Source of the DNA: Puccinellia tenuiflora
Lineage: Eukaryota > Streptophyta > Magnoliopsida > Poales > Poaceae
Assembly (NCBI GenBank): GCA_012064385.1
Contig: QRDG01000348.1
Location: forward strand, 37,989 to 101,988
Length of the DNA stretch: 64,000 bases
Direction of reading: 5' to 3'
Shown here: piece after piece, positions 45,822 through 57,315 of the stretch
Layout: each line of letters starts with the position of its first letter
Numbering within the stretch: position 1 is the first letter of the stretch
Program-made: the position numbers and the translations under genes
The notes under the pieces: model-generated
Seen by the model: only the letters and a program-made list of their open reading frames with translations
Database searches by the model: none
Told to the model about the DNA's origin: nothing

Positions 45822-45868
45822 GTATATATATGATACACTATGTATGTTCCTTTTTTTTCTATCGATAA
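44435..45868 (+). other. Long GC-rich open frame inside the Mutator-like element, doubtful gene
   Basis: A 477-codon frame rich in Pro, Ser, Ala and Arg with no domain. An alternative frame (44638-45561, 307 codons) contains a 22-residue repeat. Both cover the same 66-bp DNA repeat, and the 3' part of the longer frame reads through the inverted repeat of the transposon. I regard these frames as side effects of GC-rich, stop-poor DNA unless transcripts show otherwise. Confidence 0.35.
44742..44890. repeat. 66-bp tandem repeat (about 2.3 copies)
   Basis: GAGGCCCGGCCCTCATCTCC recurs with a 66-bp offset (44759 and 44825), together with GCCTCCCCCGGCGC at about 44732, 44798 and 44864. The period is a multiple of three, so open frames stay open. 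Confidence 0.85.
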
Positions 45869-45980
45869 ATTTGCTAATTAGACCTTTTCTTTCTTTCTTT
45901 AGTGTGTGACATCTATGAAAATGCATTGTTTGTTTTTGATGGGTTTATTTTGTTGTGCATCTGGAGGCTAAGTATGGAAA

Positions 45981-46185
45981 GATCTTTTCAAATGGATTGG
46001 ACAGGGAAAGTTAGAGGGGTAGATACTCACAGGTATCTAGCTGATTCTCCCAATATGGAGGTGCTGGATTGGACACTAAAAGTTACACGAGGCCGGTATT
46101 TGAAGATCTTTTCAAATGGATTGGACACTGAAAGTTAGACGGATCGATGTATCTAGCTGATTCTCCCAACATGGAGGTGCTGGAA
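45981..46185. repeat. Diverged tandem duplication of about 85-90 bp
   Basis: GATCTTTTCAAATGGATTGG starts both copies (45981 and 46105), and both end TATCTAGCTGATTCTCCCAA plus an ATGGAGGTGCTGG end. The second copy lacks some bases in the middle. Non-coding. Confidence 0.85.
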
Positions 46186-46424
46186 CGTGTGCTAGGCTTC
46201 GAGGAGTTTACTTTCAGTATCTCTGCTACTATGGAAAAAAGCTAAGCCGTTCTCTGCCTAGATAAAAATTGGTGGGATTCCTGATGAACTGTTACACTAC
46301 AAGGGGTTTTGCCAAGCTGCCTCTCCTATCGGAGTTGGGCAAGAGGTCAACTTTGTCTCAATGCATGATTTTCTGTGTGGTAGAAATCACGATGCTCATT
46401 GGCGGTGCCCTTATATCGTCTTTG

Positions 46425-46682
46425 CGGCTTGAGGTGGCTGCCAAGCTGAATATGCGTGTCAGCCCGATGGCGGGACGATTCCACCTCGTGAACAATTGCG
46501 GGGAGTTAATTTTTGTTCGCTCTCGCTTGAGACGACGAGGGAATATGTTCTTTCGGTCCTACGACACATATCGCGTGGATTTGGACAACATGACACTAAT
46601 CAGGGTCAAGAGCTTGGGCGGCGCAGGGCGAGCGCTGTTCTTGGGCACTCATTGCTCTCTCGCGGTGTCTTCAGAGGTTTTC
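46425..46682 (+). pseudogene. F-box/DUF295 fragment cut by an LTR element
   Basis: Reads LEVAAKLNMRVSPMAGRFHLVNNCGELIFVRSRLRRRGN, YDTYRVDLDNMTLIRVKSLGGAGRALFLGTHCSLAVSSEVF and then stops matching exactly at 46682/46683, where TGTAACACCCCG begins. It is closest to the pseudogene at 38628. The missing end should lie to the right of the window if the insertion is complete. Confidence 0.87.
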
Positions 46683-46854
46683 TGTAACACCCCGTTTTTT
46701 CATCGGGTATTCTTATCCACCAATAGTTCTTGGCATCGCCACCGACGACCTTTTTATCTGTCCTTATTGAATTTCAAATCAGAGACGGCCGTGAGGGCAT
46801 CTCTCCGAGACATTCGATCATGGAGTACTCTTTTATTCATATCAAAGATGGTAC

Positions 46855-49236
46855 TGAAAGTGCATCGTTGCTCCCATGCATGGTTTTGGTAATTAATGAC
46901 AATCTCTATGGTCTAATGTTTGCTTTGAGCCATATTTATAGGTGTGTCCATTTGAGTTGCTTGGTCTCTATTTGTTGGAATCAATGTTAAGGGAAGAAGT
47001 TTATGGGTTGATCAAGGCTTTGTGCGGGTTGATCATCACTCAAGGCCAAGTGAAGATATGCCGAAGAGAGCATCTCCCATCTTGGTGTATGGGGGAGCAT
47101 CAAGTGAATCTTCACCGAAGCGCAATCGAGAAAGGTGGTGCATCTTGAGGAGATGAAGATCGTCCTCATTGACCTCAAGTGGTTTAAGCGCAAGGCAAAG
47201 GTATGATCTTGATAGGGTTTTTATTTTACCGGTCTCATGTTGTTTAGTGGAGAGACCGGGTTATAGGATAGATAGCCGTACTATCAAGAGGGACTCTCAA
47301 CCGAATATCGTGATCGTATCGTCGTAGAGAGCACAAACCTTTGCATCCATGCAATCATCTTTATTGGTTCTTATTTGTCTCTTATCGTGGTGTGGTCTTG
47401 GTGCTTGTCGTGCTTGTCATGACAAAGCTAAGGTCACCGAAAACGGTTTTCATATGCGTTCCCTATTGCGTTTTCGGTATTGGAGATTTTGCCGGTTTAT
47501 CCATGCAGGAGATTTCTCTCTTCCATTTCTTTGCAAAATCTCCATTGCTTGTTTGCCATTTTCAAAGGTAGCATTTGTCGTCCTCTTTCCAACAAAATTG
47601 GTTTTACTTCATTCGGACTTCAATTGCAAAAGTTATAGAATTTCCGGTTTGCGAAAATGAGTTTTTAACTTTTCCCCATTTGGTTTTATAACATTTTCTT
47701 GGACTATGATGTTTCTATGCATAATCTTGTTGTGCTCGTTGTGACGATTCCAACGAGTCCAAGATTATCGAAAATGGAGTTCGTGGGTGAAAGTTATTGC
47801 ATTTCCGATTTGCAAATGGGAGCTTTTACCTTTCCCCATTTATTTTTATAATATATTCTTGTACTATGATGTTTCTATGCATATTCTTTTTGTGCTCGTT
47901 GTGACGATTCCAACGAGTCCAAGAATATCGAAAACGGAGTTCGTATGCGAAAGTTATTGCGTTTTCGGTTCGGTCGATTTTTCAAAACAGAAAATCAAAA
48001 GAAAAAAAATGGGTGAAGCAGCCGGCCAGGCCGGGCCTATGGCCGGCCCATGACCGGGGCCTCTCAGTATCCTGGCCGGCCATCATGGCCGGGCCAGGCC
48101 AGACATGGCCGGCCCACCCGATTTTCCCTATATGGCCTTCCCGGCCATTTCCCCGGTCAGGCCGGCCCGATGGCCGGCCTTTCACGATTTTGCCTCCAAC
48201 GGGCAGATTTCTGCCCTCCCTTTTAAGTGGTCTTCTTCCCCATTTAGTCTCTAACTTTTGGCCACCATTTGAGCTCTTCTTTCCTCCATTGTTGCCATCT
48301 CTCTTGAGCTTTAGATCTCTCAATCCCTCCAATACTTCTTGCTTCTTTTTGAGGGAAAAGAGAGAGGAGGTTTAGATTCACATTTCCACCGATCAATTTC
48401 TCCTCTAAGTGAGGGGAACTCTTTGGATCTAAATCTTGGAGTTCTTGGTGTTTCTCCATTGTTCTTCCTCCTAAATCCCTCCATAGCATTAGTTGCTTTG
48501 GTTGGATTTTGGGGAGAAGAATTTGACCACTTGGTGTGTTCTTGCCTTTTGCATTAGTTGCATCGGGTTGTGCTCTCCACGGTGATTCGTGGGATTGACG
48601 TTGAGAAGCTTGTTACTCTTGGGTGCATTGTGTTCCCAAGAGCTTTGTGCCTCTTGGGTGCATTGTGTACCCTAGACGGTGGTGGTGTCGTGAAGACTTC
48701 GACTTATGAAGCTTCGGCAAGATTTGGGAGCCCCCAATTGAGTTGTGGGTGTGTGCCCCAAAAGTTGTAAGGGCTCCGGAATCCGCCCCGAAGGATTCCG
48801 ATAGTGGAAGGTGAACCAAACCTTTGGGTGCGGTTCATCGGAGAATAGGGTGAGGCCTTTGTGGCATCTTGAGTAGGCCTTTTGTGGCGAGCTCACACCC
48901 CTCCAACGAGACGTACTCCCTTAACAAGGAGGAACTCGGGAATAAATCTTCGTCTCCATGTGCCTCGGTTATTTCTATACCCGAGCTTTTACTTATGCAC
49001 TTTACGTTGTGATAGCCTTTGTGCTTGATGTTTATATTTAGCTATCACCTTGTTGCTTGCCTTGTTTAGCATAAGTTGTTGGTGCACTTTAGGTAAACCT
49101 AGAATTTTAGGTTGTTGGCTTGTTAATTTAAACACCTAGTTTTATTCCGCAATTATCAAGCCCCTACATAGAAAAAGTTTTAATTGCCTATTCACCCCCC
49201 CCTCTAGGCGACATCTCGGGCATAGTTGTTCTTTCA
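46855..49236 (+). repeat. 5' LTR of the Copia element (2382 bp)
   Basis: Nearly the same as 54931-57315 along its whole length; by eye only scattered substitutions and small indels, such as a shorter C-run near 49194. It includes a GGCC-rich palindromic stretch (48015-48185). The terminal pattern TG...CA is present. Confidence 0.95.
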
Positions 49237-49238
49237 GT

Positions 49239-49250
49239 TGGTATCAGAGC
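49239..49250 (+). promoter_or_regulatory. Primer-binding site of the Copia element
   Basis: TGGTATCAGAGC, the standard sequence complementary to the 3' end of plant initiator methionine tRNA, starts two bases after the 5' LTR. Confidence 0.92.
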
Positions 49251-49290
49251 CTCGTCTCTCTTGTTTGGCTTTACCGCCTAGAGAGTAAAG

Positions 49291-51567
49291 ATGCCGTCTA
49301 GGGATTTAGTGCACAATTCCTTATTTAGATTTAATGGCACAAATTTTAATGTTTGTAAAACTCATATGCTTAGTCATTTACGGGTCTTGGACCCCAATAT
49401 TGAGCATATCTTAGATATAGGTTTTTCTCCTCCAAAGGACTATGAAAGTACGACTTTAGAGGACGAGAAAAACTTATATCTAGATGCTCTAGCCTCTAAT
49501 GAGTTTTGCAAGTTTGTGAGCGTAGTAATTTTCGAGTCAATCATGCCTCTCCGGGATGCTCATGATCTTTGGACCAAGCTTCAAGACAAATATGGAGTGT
49601 CCAACATTATTGAGGATGATTGTTCTCCCTCCACCTCCGGCCGTGATGAGTTCTCGTTTTTGTCTACTTCACCAAAATGTGGTAAGCCATAATCCAACGT
49701 GATGGTGAGTAGTGATGGTTTTTGCAATTTGGATAGTGAGCTCATTATTGATGATTCTTCACCTCTATCTAGTTGCAATGATTCATCTTTGGACCTAAAC
49801 ACACATAGCACTATAAATGATTTACATGCTAGTGTTGATAGTCCTTGCATATCATCTAAAAGTTGCTTGGATAAATCTCTCTATGATATGCTTGCTTTAT
49901 CTTGTTCCAATGATAAAAATGCTTGTGTTCCCTCTAACTCTTACATGAATGTCAATGTAGAGGAAACCCAATTAATTGTGGAACAAGATGTGAACTTAAG
50001 TAGCTCAAAAACTAATTGCTCATCTTCATCCACCTCTCATTGCCTTATGGCTAAATCTTCTTCTAGCAATGATAATAATAATGATGATAATGATGATGAT
50101 AAAAATGATGAAGATGATGTGGAAAAGGTTAATGCTAGGCTTCAAAATAATGGTCTTATGATTCTTAAAGCCCTTCCTAAAAATAAAAATGCTCAAGCTA
50201 TGCTCTTTGAAATTATGAAAACGCTTATTGAGCACGGGGAAACTATTGAGGCTTTGGAAGCAAGCCTTGATGAAAAGGGTAAGATCGAAAGAGATGATGC
50301 TATGGAGAAGGCATCGTTAGAAGATGCTCTTGAGGAAGAGCAAGAGACTCGGGCTTCTCTTGAGGAGAAATTAGAAAATATCGAGGAGTCTCATAATGAA
50401 ATAATTGCTACGATCATTAAAGAACGTGACCATGCTCATGCTAAATATAAAGTCACGAAAAATGAAAATGCTAGATTAAATGATGAGCTTGCCAAGTTGT
50501 CTTCTTCTATTGCTAATGTCAATGATGCTTGTGCTACTAACTCCAATTCTTGTGAAGCATCTACTTTGAAGGAGAATGTTGAGCTAAGGGCTCAACTTGA
50601 GTTGCTAACTAGCAAGTATAGGGAGTTGGAAGAAAATCATGAAAAGCTATCTAGCTCTAATGATGAACTTCTAGCATCCTATACTTGTCTTAAGTTAGCT
50701 CATGAGGCCATCACTTCAAAGGTAACATCTAGTGAGCCTCATGTGGATAATAGCACAACTTCAACTAAAAATGCTAAAATGCCATGTGCTAGTCCTAGTA
50801 ATTCATCCACTAAAAATATTGGTACATCATGTGATGAATTACTCGCTTTGCCTTGTTGTCATAACAATGAAGCTTCTACTTCCTCTAGTGCATTTGTTGC
50901 CACTAACCATGTAGAGGAAATAAAAGACCTCAAGGCCCAAGTCACTTCTTTGAAGAATGACTTGGCGAAGCGTCATGAAGGGAAGCGTGCACTTGACAAC
51001 ATGTTGAGTGTGCAACAATCCCCCAATGACAAGAGTGGACTTGGATTCAACTCCAACATCAAGAACAAGTCCAAGGTTGAGAAGAAGAAGGGCCAAGTTA
51101 AAATCAAGAATCCGGCCAACATCATTTGCTTCAAGTGCAAGCTAGAAGGGCACCATGTTCGTGATTGCCCAATGAAGAAGAAGAAGACTCTTAGTGAGAA
51201 GCAACTAGGGAAGCGGCCTCTTGTTCAATCTCGTGCTCAACCACGAGTTGAACAACGGCCACCTCCTAAGAAGACTCAAGCCTATGCTCGTCAAGTTGAG
51301 GAGCCTATTAAGAAGAAGAAGAGTCGGTGTTGCTACCTTTGCCGTGGCAAAGGTCATTTTGCTTCTTCATGCACTAACGGTACCGTATCCAACCCTATTA
51401 TAGTTGATGATGCTTATTCTCTTGGGAAGGATAGAAGTGGCAATGTGTTTGCCAAATATGTGGGAGCTCAAAGTGGTATCAAGAAATGCACCATTTGGGT
51501 TCCCAAACCTATTGTGACTAACCTCTTAGGACCCAACTTGGTTGGGGACCAACAAGCTTCAACTTGA
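49291..51567 (+). pseudogene. gag: gag-like gene of the Copia element, interrupted by one stop codon
   Basis: Two stretches lie in the same frame: 49291-49692 (133 codons) and 49693-51567, separated only by a TAA at 49690-49692. The first has a UBN2/gag-like region (FRFNGTNFNVCKTHMLSHLR; LWTKLQDKYG). The second has an Asn/Asp run (50068-50120), long acidic coiled-coil-like segments (50220-50700, for example LEEEQETRASLEEKLENIEE) and two CX2CX4HX4C zinc knuckles at 51127-51168 and 51331-51372. Together they would be about 758 residues. The role would be nucleocapsid and RNA packaging. The stop may be a disabling mutation or a read-through site; other copies would tell. Confidence 0.85.
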
Positions 51568-54500
51568 TCAATAGGTTGATGTGGAGGACATTGGTGACTT
51601 GGCTATTTTTGAAGAATTAAGGGATCTTCATGGGTTTATTTCTCAAGCCAAGTCAATTGGATTACCACATATCTATCTCATATCCAATGCTCCTCCTTGC
51701 GGTAACTTGTACTTAATTCACATATTCATTGAAAGTTGCTTGCTCCCTAGCATGTGTTAGTTTTGTTCCTAGCATGTGTTTGTATGTGATATGCTCCTTT
51801 CTTACTTATCTTGTTATTCAAGGTGGTGTATGTTAGTTGTGTATCATGTATGTGTAATTTGTGTGTTGAGCTTTATTGAATCTTGTGTGGATTTCATTTG
51901 GTTCTTTGAGATATTAATGGACTATCCCATTTTGGGGGAGTGATGTGCTTTGTGCACATCACAAACCTAAAAATGTGTATACATGAGGCACACCACCTAG
52001 TATTGATATTTCAATATTATCTAGCTACTATGTGGTATGTCATATTCATGAGAAATTCAAATTCTACAATGTCCATTAATTTCTCTAGTTGGTTTTATTT
52101 GCCTCTCTTTTAAAAATAAAATGAATTATCACATTATGGGGGAGTAATAAGCTATGTGCATATTACAATCCCATAAAAATGTGAACATTTGAGGTTTGCC
52201 ACTTAGAGTTGATATTGTACATTATCCATTTCCTATGTGGCATGTTTACTCAAACAAGTTCCAATTTTCCTTTGTGGTTACCCTTTGGTTCTTGTTTGTG
52301 TGAGGTTGCTTGGTGTGGTTTCTCTCTAATATGCATTCCCATATATTATGTGAGAAACCATTTGTTTCCTTTTATTCTAACCATGGCTTTGCCGGTTGGT
52401 TTGAATAATTGAAACTACCAACAAACCTCTTTAAAAAATGGTGTTTTAATTCCTATCTTTTGCCATTTGCTAGTTTGTGGTGAAGTTGGTCTTGTACATC
52501 ATTCCTTTATACCACCGAGAAATATCTCTATATACTCCTTGTCCATGACAAGTGATACTAGTAATTGTGGTGGATTTTGTAGACCATCTTCACATTGGCT
52601 CTTGCATTGATTTGCTTTATCTATTGCCTTCCTTGCCTTTTGAATGGATCCTATCTTTCAATCGGTAGTGTTTAGTGTTTTAGATAAAATATGGAGAGTA
52701 ATGATCCCTTGTGCATGCATTTTGTATTCAAATGCAAATATCTAAGATAATGCATTAATCTTGGGGGAGCATTCCTTTTTTATTTAGAACACTATTCTTT
52801 CTATCAATTATTGATCCTCTCAATTGGCATTTGATTCTTTATCTTGTGTTGGCACCTTCAATTGGTATTAATTGGAATTTAATATCTCCTCCATAGATAT
52901 TTGTTCCAATTGATATTTATTGTGGGAGTCTTGATACCTTTTGCCTTATTTTAACTTCACTTGATTTCGGTCAAGTATCACCCTCTTCTTGGTATCTATT
53001 CTCCTAGTTGATATTTTTTTTTGTTTTAATTGGTATCTTATTTTCAATTGGTGTCTTATCGATCATTTGTTGTGTTGATTTGATTCCTTTTGATATCACA
53101 CTTCATGTGTTGATGTGTTTTGGAATCAATCATAGGTTGATTTGATTTCTCCTAATTCATGTGTTGATTTGGATTTTGATATAATTTGGACAACCTTTTT
53201 GGTTCACTTTGTGTTTTCGTCCAAATTGTATCTCTTTTGGTTCTAGAAAGCTTTTGCATGCTCGGTTACTAATTTATATTATTTTAGCATGATTATCTTT
53301 CTTGATCCAATATATAGGGGATACTCCACCGAATCCTAAATCGGCTAAGATGTGCATGAAATTCAATTTCATATCTATATGCACATATTTATGTGGAGTG
53401 TTTCCTATATATTGTAGTTGATCTAACTACTATGGAACCCAATGAGTTTGGGAACCATTTTGTATTCTAATTTTGTTTTAGGTACAATGGAGATGCATTG
53501 GATGCTTGCCTCATTCATAAGGAAGGTGTTCTCACCGTGTGATTATCGGAGTCAAGCTTTGATGTCAAACCATCTCTCATCATCTTCATCACCAATGTCA
53601 TCTCGGTAACAAGTATCTATCTCATGCATGCTTTTCTAGTTTCAACCTTGTGTAGGTTGCCTCTTGGCATAAAAGCTCTTATATGCAATTGTTGTGGTTT
53701 TGGCCTTTTCCTTCACTTAATATATCTTTGTGATATATTTGATGAATTTGCAAAAACCTTTTCTTCAATTGATATTATTTCCTTGTGATACTTGTTGCCT
53801 AACTCAAAGCATCTCCACTATCTCTTGTTCCCTTAGTGATATGTGTGATGCATTTGATATATTTGAAGTTCATTTATATACAATGAGATAAATTTGAGCT
53901 ATGTGCTATGTTTTTATGCAATAATCTCGTTTGTATATTTATGACTTCCTTTTGGATACATTGTTCTCCTTTTCCCGAACCATTTCGTATGTATATGTTT
54001 CTTTGTGGATGTATATCTTTATGGTTTGTCTAATTAGAAACCTATACATATGAGAGAGGTCATATTTTAGCCGGTATCCTATTTCTTTTTGAGCCACCTT
54101 GTGTTTCATCTATAATTCTTTGGTGGCTCCAAATTTGTCTCATGAGTGCTTGTCTTATTGTTTATTGGTATCTTTGCACACTCATGTATTTCTTGAAGAT
54201 CTTTGACCTCATGCTTACCTTGGTGAGCATGTTGAATTTTATTGGCTAAATGATCTCACTACTTTTTGGCATTTTCAATTGGTTTTAGTTTCCAATTGGT
54301 ATCCCTAAGCGTGTGAACATATTTCTTTAAAAGATCTTCTCTCTATTTCGGTTCGGCCTATCTTATTATGAATTTTTGAATATTGGTATCTTCTTATTGC
54401 TCAACCACATCTTTGGTGCAAGTGCTATGATTTGCCTTTGCATTATGCACTATTGCACTTGTTGCGGGTTCTAGATGATTTTGGGGGGAGCGAGGATGCC

Positions 54501-54930
54501 ATTTTTGTGCACTCCTCAATTGTGCATGAAAATTGGGGAGCTTCTCCGTTTTTATTTAGAACTCTCACTTTGGATCTTTTTGATTGCTTTTCTCCTTTGT
54601 GGAGATGTTTAAAACGGTTTCATCCTTTTTGCAATATTTTGATCCTCAATATAATTTAATTTCCTCTATTTTTCCGTTAAAAGGGATTGTCATCACCTTT
54701 ATGGAGGAACTCATATTATATTGGCTCTCTAAATTTTTCTTCCCATTTCGGCAATCGATGCCAATGGGGGAGAAGTTTAGAGGGTTTAAGGGAATTTGGG
54801 TTTTATGCTTTTGTTGCATTTGCCTTTAATGCGCTTTGCATTCTTGCTTGTTCGTCATGCAAGGATGCTCTATTCGTTATATAAACCCTCTTAAAAAGGG
54901 ATTGTCATCAATTACCAAAATGGGGTTGAT
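51568..54930 (+). other. Non-coding internal region of the Copia element
   Basis: About 3.3 kb of T-rich DNA with no pol-like frame in any phase. It holds a diverged direct repeat (about 51930 and 52135) containing TGGGGGAGT, and an AAAAGGGATTGTCATCA phrase near 54677 and again near 54893. The tract AAAATGGGG (54917-54925) next to the 3' LTR occupies the place of the polypurine tract but is interrupted by a T. Confidence 0.75.
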
Positions 54931-57315
54931 TGAAAGTGCATCGTTGCTCCCATGCATGGTTTTGGTAATTAATGACAATCTCTATGGTCTAATGTTTGCT
55001 TTGAGCCATATTTATAGGTGTATCCATTTGAGTTGCTTGGTCTCTATTTGTTGGAATCAAGGTTAAGGGAAGAAGTTTATGGGTTGATCAAGGCTTTGTG
55101 CGGGTTGATCATCACTCAAGGCCAAGTGAAGATATGCCGAAGAGAGCATCTCCCATCTTGGTGTATGGGGGAGCATCAAGTGAATCTTCACCGAAGCGCA
55201 ATCGAGGAAGGTGGTGCATCTTGAGGAGATGAAGATCGTCCTCATTGACCTCAAGTGGTTTAAGCGCAAGGCAAAGGTATGATCTTGATAGGGTTTTTAT
55301 TTTACCGGTCTCATGTTGTTTAGTGGAGAGACCGGGTTATAGGATAGATAGCCGTACTATCAAGAGGGGCTCTCAACCGAATATCGTGATCGTATCGTCG
55401 TAGAGAGCACAAATCTTTTCATCCATGCAATCATCTTTATTGGTTCTTATTTGTCTCTTATCATGGTGTGGTCTTGGTGCTTGTCGTGCTCGTCATGACA
55501 AAGCTAAGTTCACCGAAAACGGTTTTCATATGCGTTCCCTATTGCGTTTTCGGTATTGGAGATTTTGCCGGTTTATCCGTGCGGGAGATTTCTCTCTTCC
55601 ATTTCTTTGCAAAATCTCCATTGCTTGTTTGCCATTTTCAAAGGTAGCATTTGTCGTCCTCTTTCCAACAAAATTGGTTTTACTTCATTCGGACGTCAAT
55701 TGCAAAAGTTATAGAATTTCCGGTTTGCGAAAATGAGTTTTTAACTTTTCCCATTTGGTTTTATAATATTTTCTTGGACTATGATGTTTCTCTGCATAAT
55801 CTTGTTGTGCTCATTGTGACGATTCCAACGAGTCCAAGATTATCGAAAATGGAGTTCGTGGGTGAAAGTTATTGCATTTCCGATTTGCAAATGGGAGCTT
55901 TTACCTTTCCCCATTTATTTTTATAATATATTCTTGTACTATGATGTTTCTATGCATATTCTTGTTGTGCTCGTTGTGACGATTCCAACGAGTCCAAGAA
56001 TATCGAAAACGGAGTTCGTATGCGAAAGTTATTGCGTTTTCGGTTCGGTCGATTTTTCAAAACAGAAAATCAAAAGAAAAAAAATGGGCGAAGCAGCCGG
56101 CCAGGCCGGGCCTATGGCCGGCCCATGACCGGGGCCTCTCAGTATCCTGGCCGGCCATCATGGCCGGGCCAGGCCAGCCATGGCCGGCCCACCCGATTTT
56201 CCCTATATGGCCTTCCCGGCCATTTCCCCGGTCAGGCCGGCCCGATGGACGGCCTTTCACGATTTTGCCTCCAACGGGCAGATTTCTGCCCTCCCTTTTA
56301 AGTGGTCTTCTTCCCCATTTAGTCTCTAACTTTTGGCCACCATTTGAGCTCTTCTTTCCTCCATTGTTGCCATCTCTCTTGAGCTTTAGATCTCTCAATC
56401 CCTCCAATACTTCTTGCTTCTTTTTGAGGGAAAAGAGAGAGGAGGTTTAGATTCACATTTCCACCGATCAATTTCTCCTCTAAGTGAGGGGAACTCTTTG
56501 GATCTAAATCTTGGAGTTCTTGGTGTTTCTCCATTGTTCTTCCTCCTAAATCCCTCCATAGCATTAGTTGCTTTGGTTGGATTTTGGGGAGAAGAATTTG
56601 ACCACTTGGTGTGTTCTTGCCTTTTGCATTAGTTGCATCGGGTTGTGCTCTCCACGGTGATTCGTGGGATTGACGTTGAGAAGCTTGTTACTCTTGGGTG
56701 CATTGTGTTCCCAAGAGCTTTGTGCCTCTTGGGTGCATTGTGTACCCTAGACGGTGGTGGTGCCGTGAAGACTTTGACTTGTGAAGCTTCGGCAAGATTT
56801 GGGAGCCCCCAATTGAGTTGTGGGTGTGTGCCCCAAAAGTTGTAAGGGCTCCGGAATCCGCCCCGAAGGATTCCGATAGTGGAAGGTGAACCAAACCTTT
56901 GGGTGCGGTTCATCGGAGAATAGGGTGAGGCCTTTGTGGCATCTTGAGTAGGCCTTTTGTGGCGAGCTCACACCCCTCCAACGAGACGTACTCCCTTAAC
57001 AAGGAGGAACTCGGGAATAAATCTTCGTCTCCGCGTGCCTCGGATATTTCTATACCCGAGCTTTTACTTATGCACTTTACATTGTGATAGCCTTTGTGCT
57101 TGATGTTTATATTTTGCTATCACCTTTTTGCTTGCCTTGTTTAGCATAATTTGTTGGTGCACTTTAGGTAAACCTAGAATTTTAGGTTGTTGGCTTGTTA
57201 ATTTAAACACCTAGTTTTATTCCGCAATTATCAAGCCCCTAAATAGAAAAAGTTTTAATCGCCTATTCACCCCCCCCCCCCTCTAGGCGACATCTCGGGC
57301 ATAGTTGTTCTTTCA
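54931..57315 (+). repeat. 3' LTR of the Copia element (2385 bp)
   Basis: Matches the 5' LTR end to end with TG...CA termini, followed by the target duplication GGTAC at 57316-57320. Confidence 0.95.

Larger units (their letters stand above)
46855..57315 (+). mobile_element. Complete non-autonomous Copia-type LTR retrotransposon
   Basis: Two long LTRs (46855-49236 and 54931-57315) start TGAAAGTGCATCGTTGCTCC and end TTGTTCTTTCA. A perfect 5-bp target duplication GGTAC flanks it (46850-46854 and 57316-57320). A primer-binding site for initiator Met tRNA follows the 5' LTR. The internal region has a gag-like reading frame with one stop and no protease, integrase or reverse transcriptase, so movement would need enzymes from a partner element. 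Confidence 0.93.

Noticed and set aside
51568..54930. Possible decayed pol region in the Copia element
   Set aside because: No reverse transcriptase, integrase or protease motif was seen in any phase, so I call it non-coding instead of degenerate pol.
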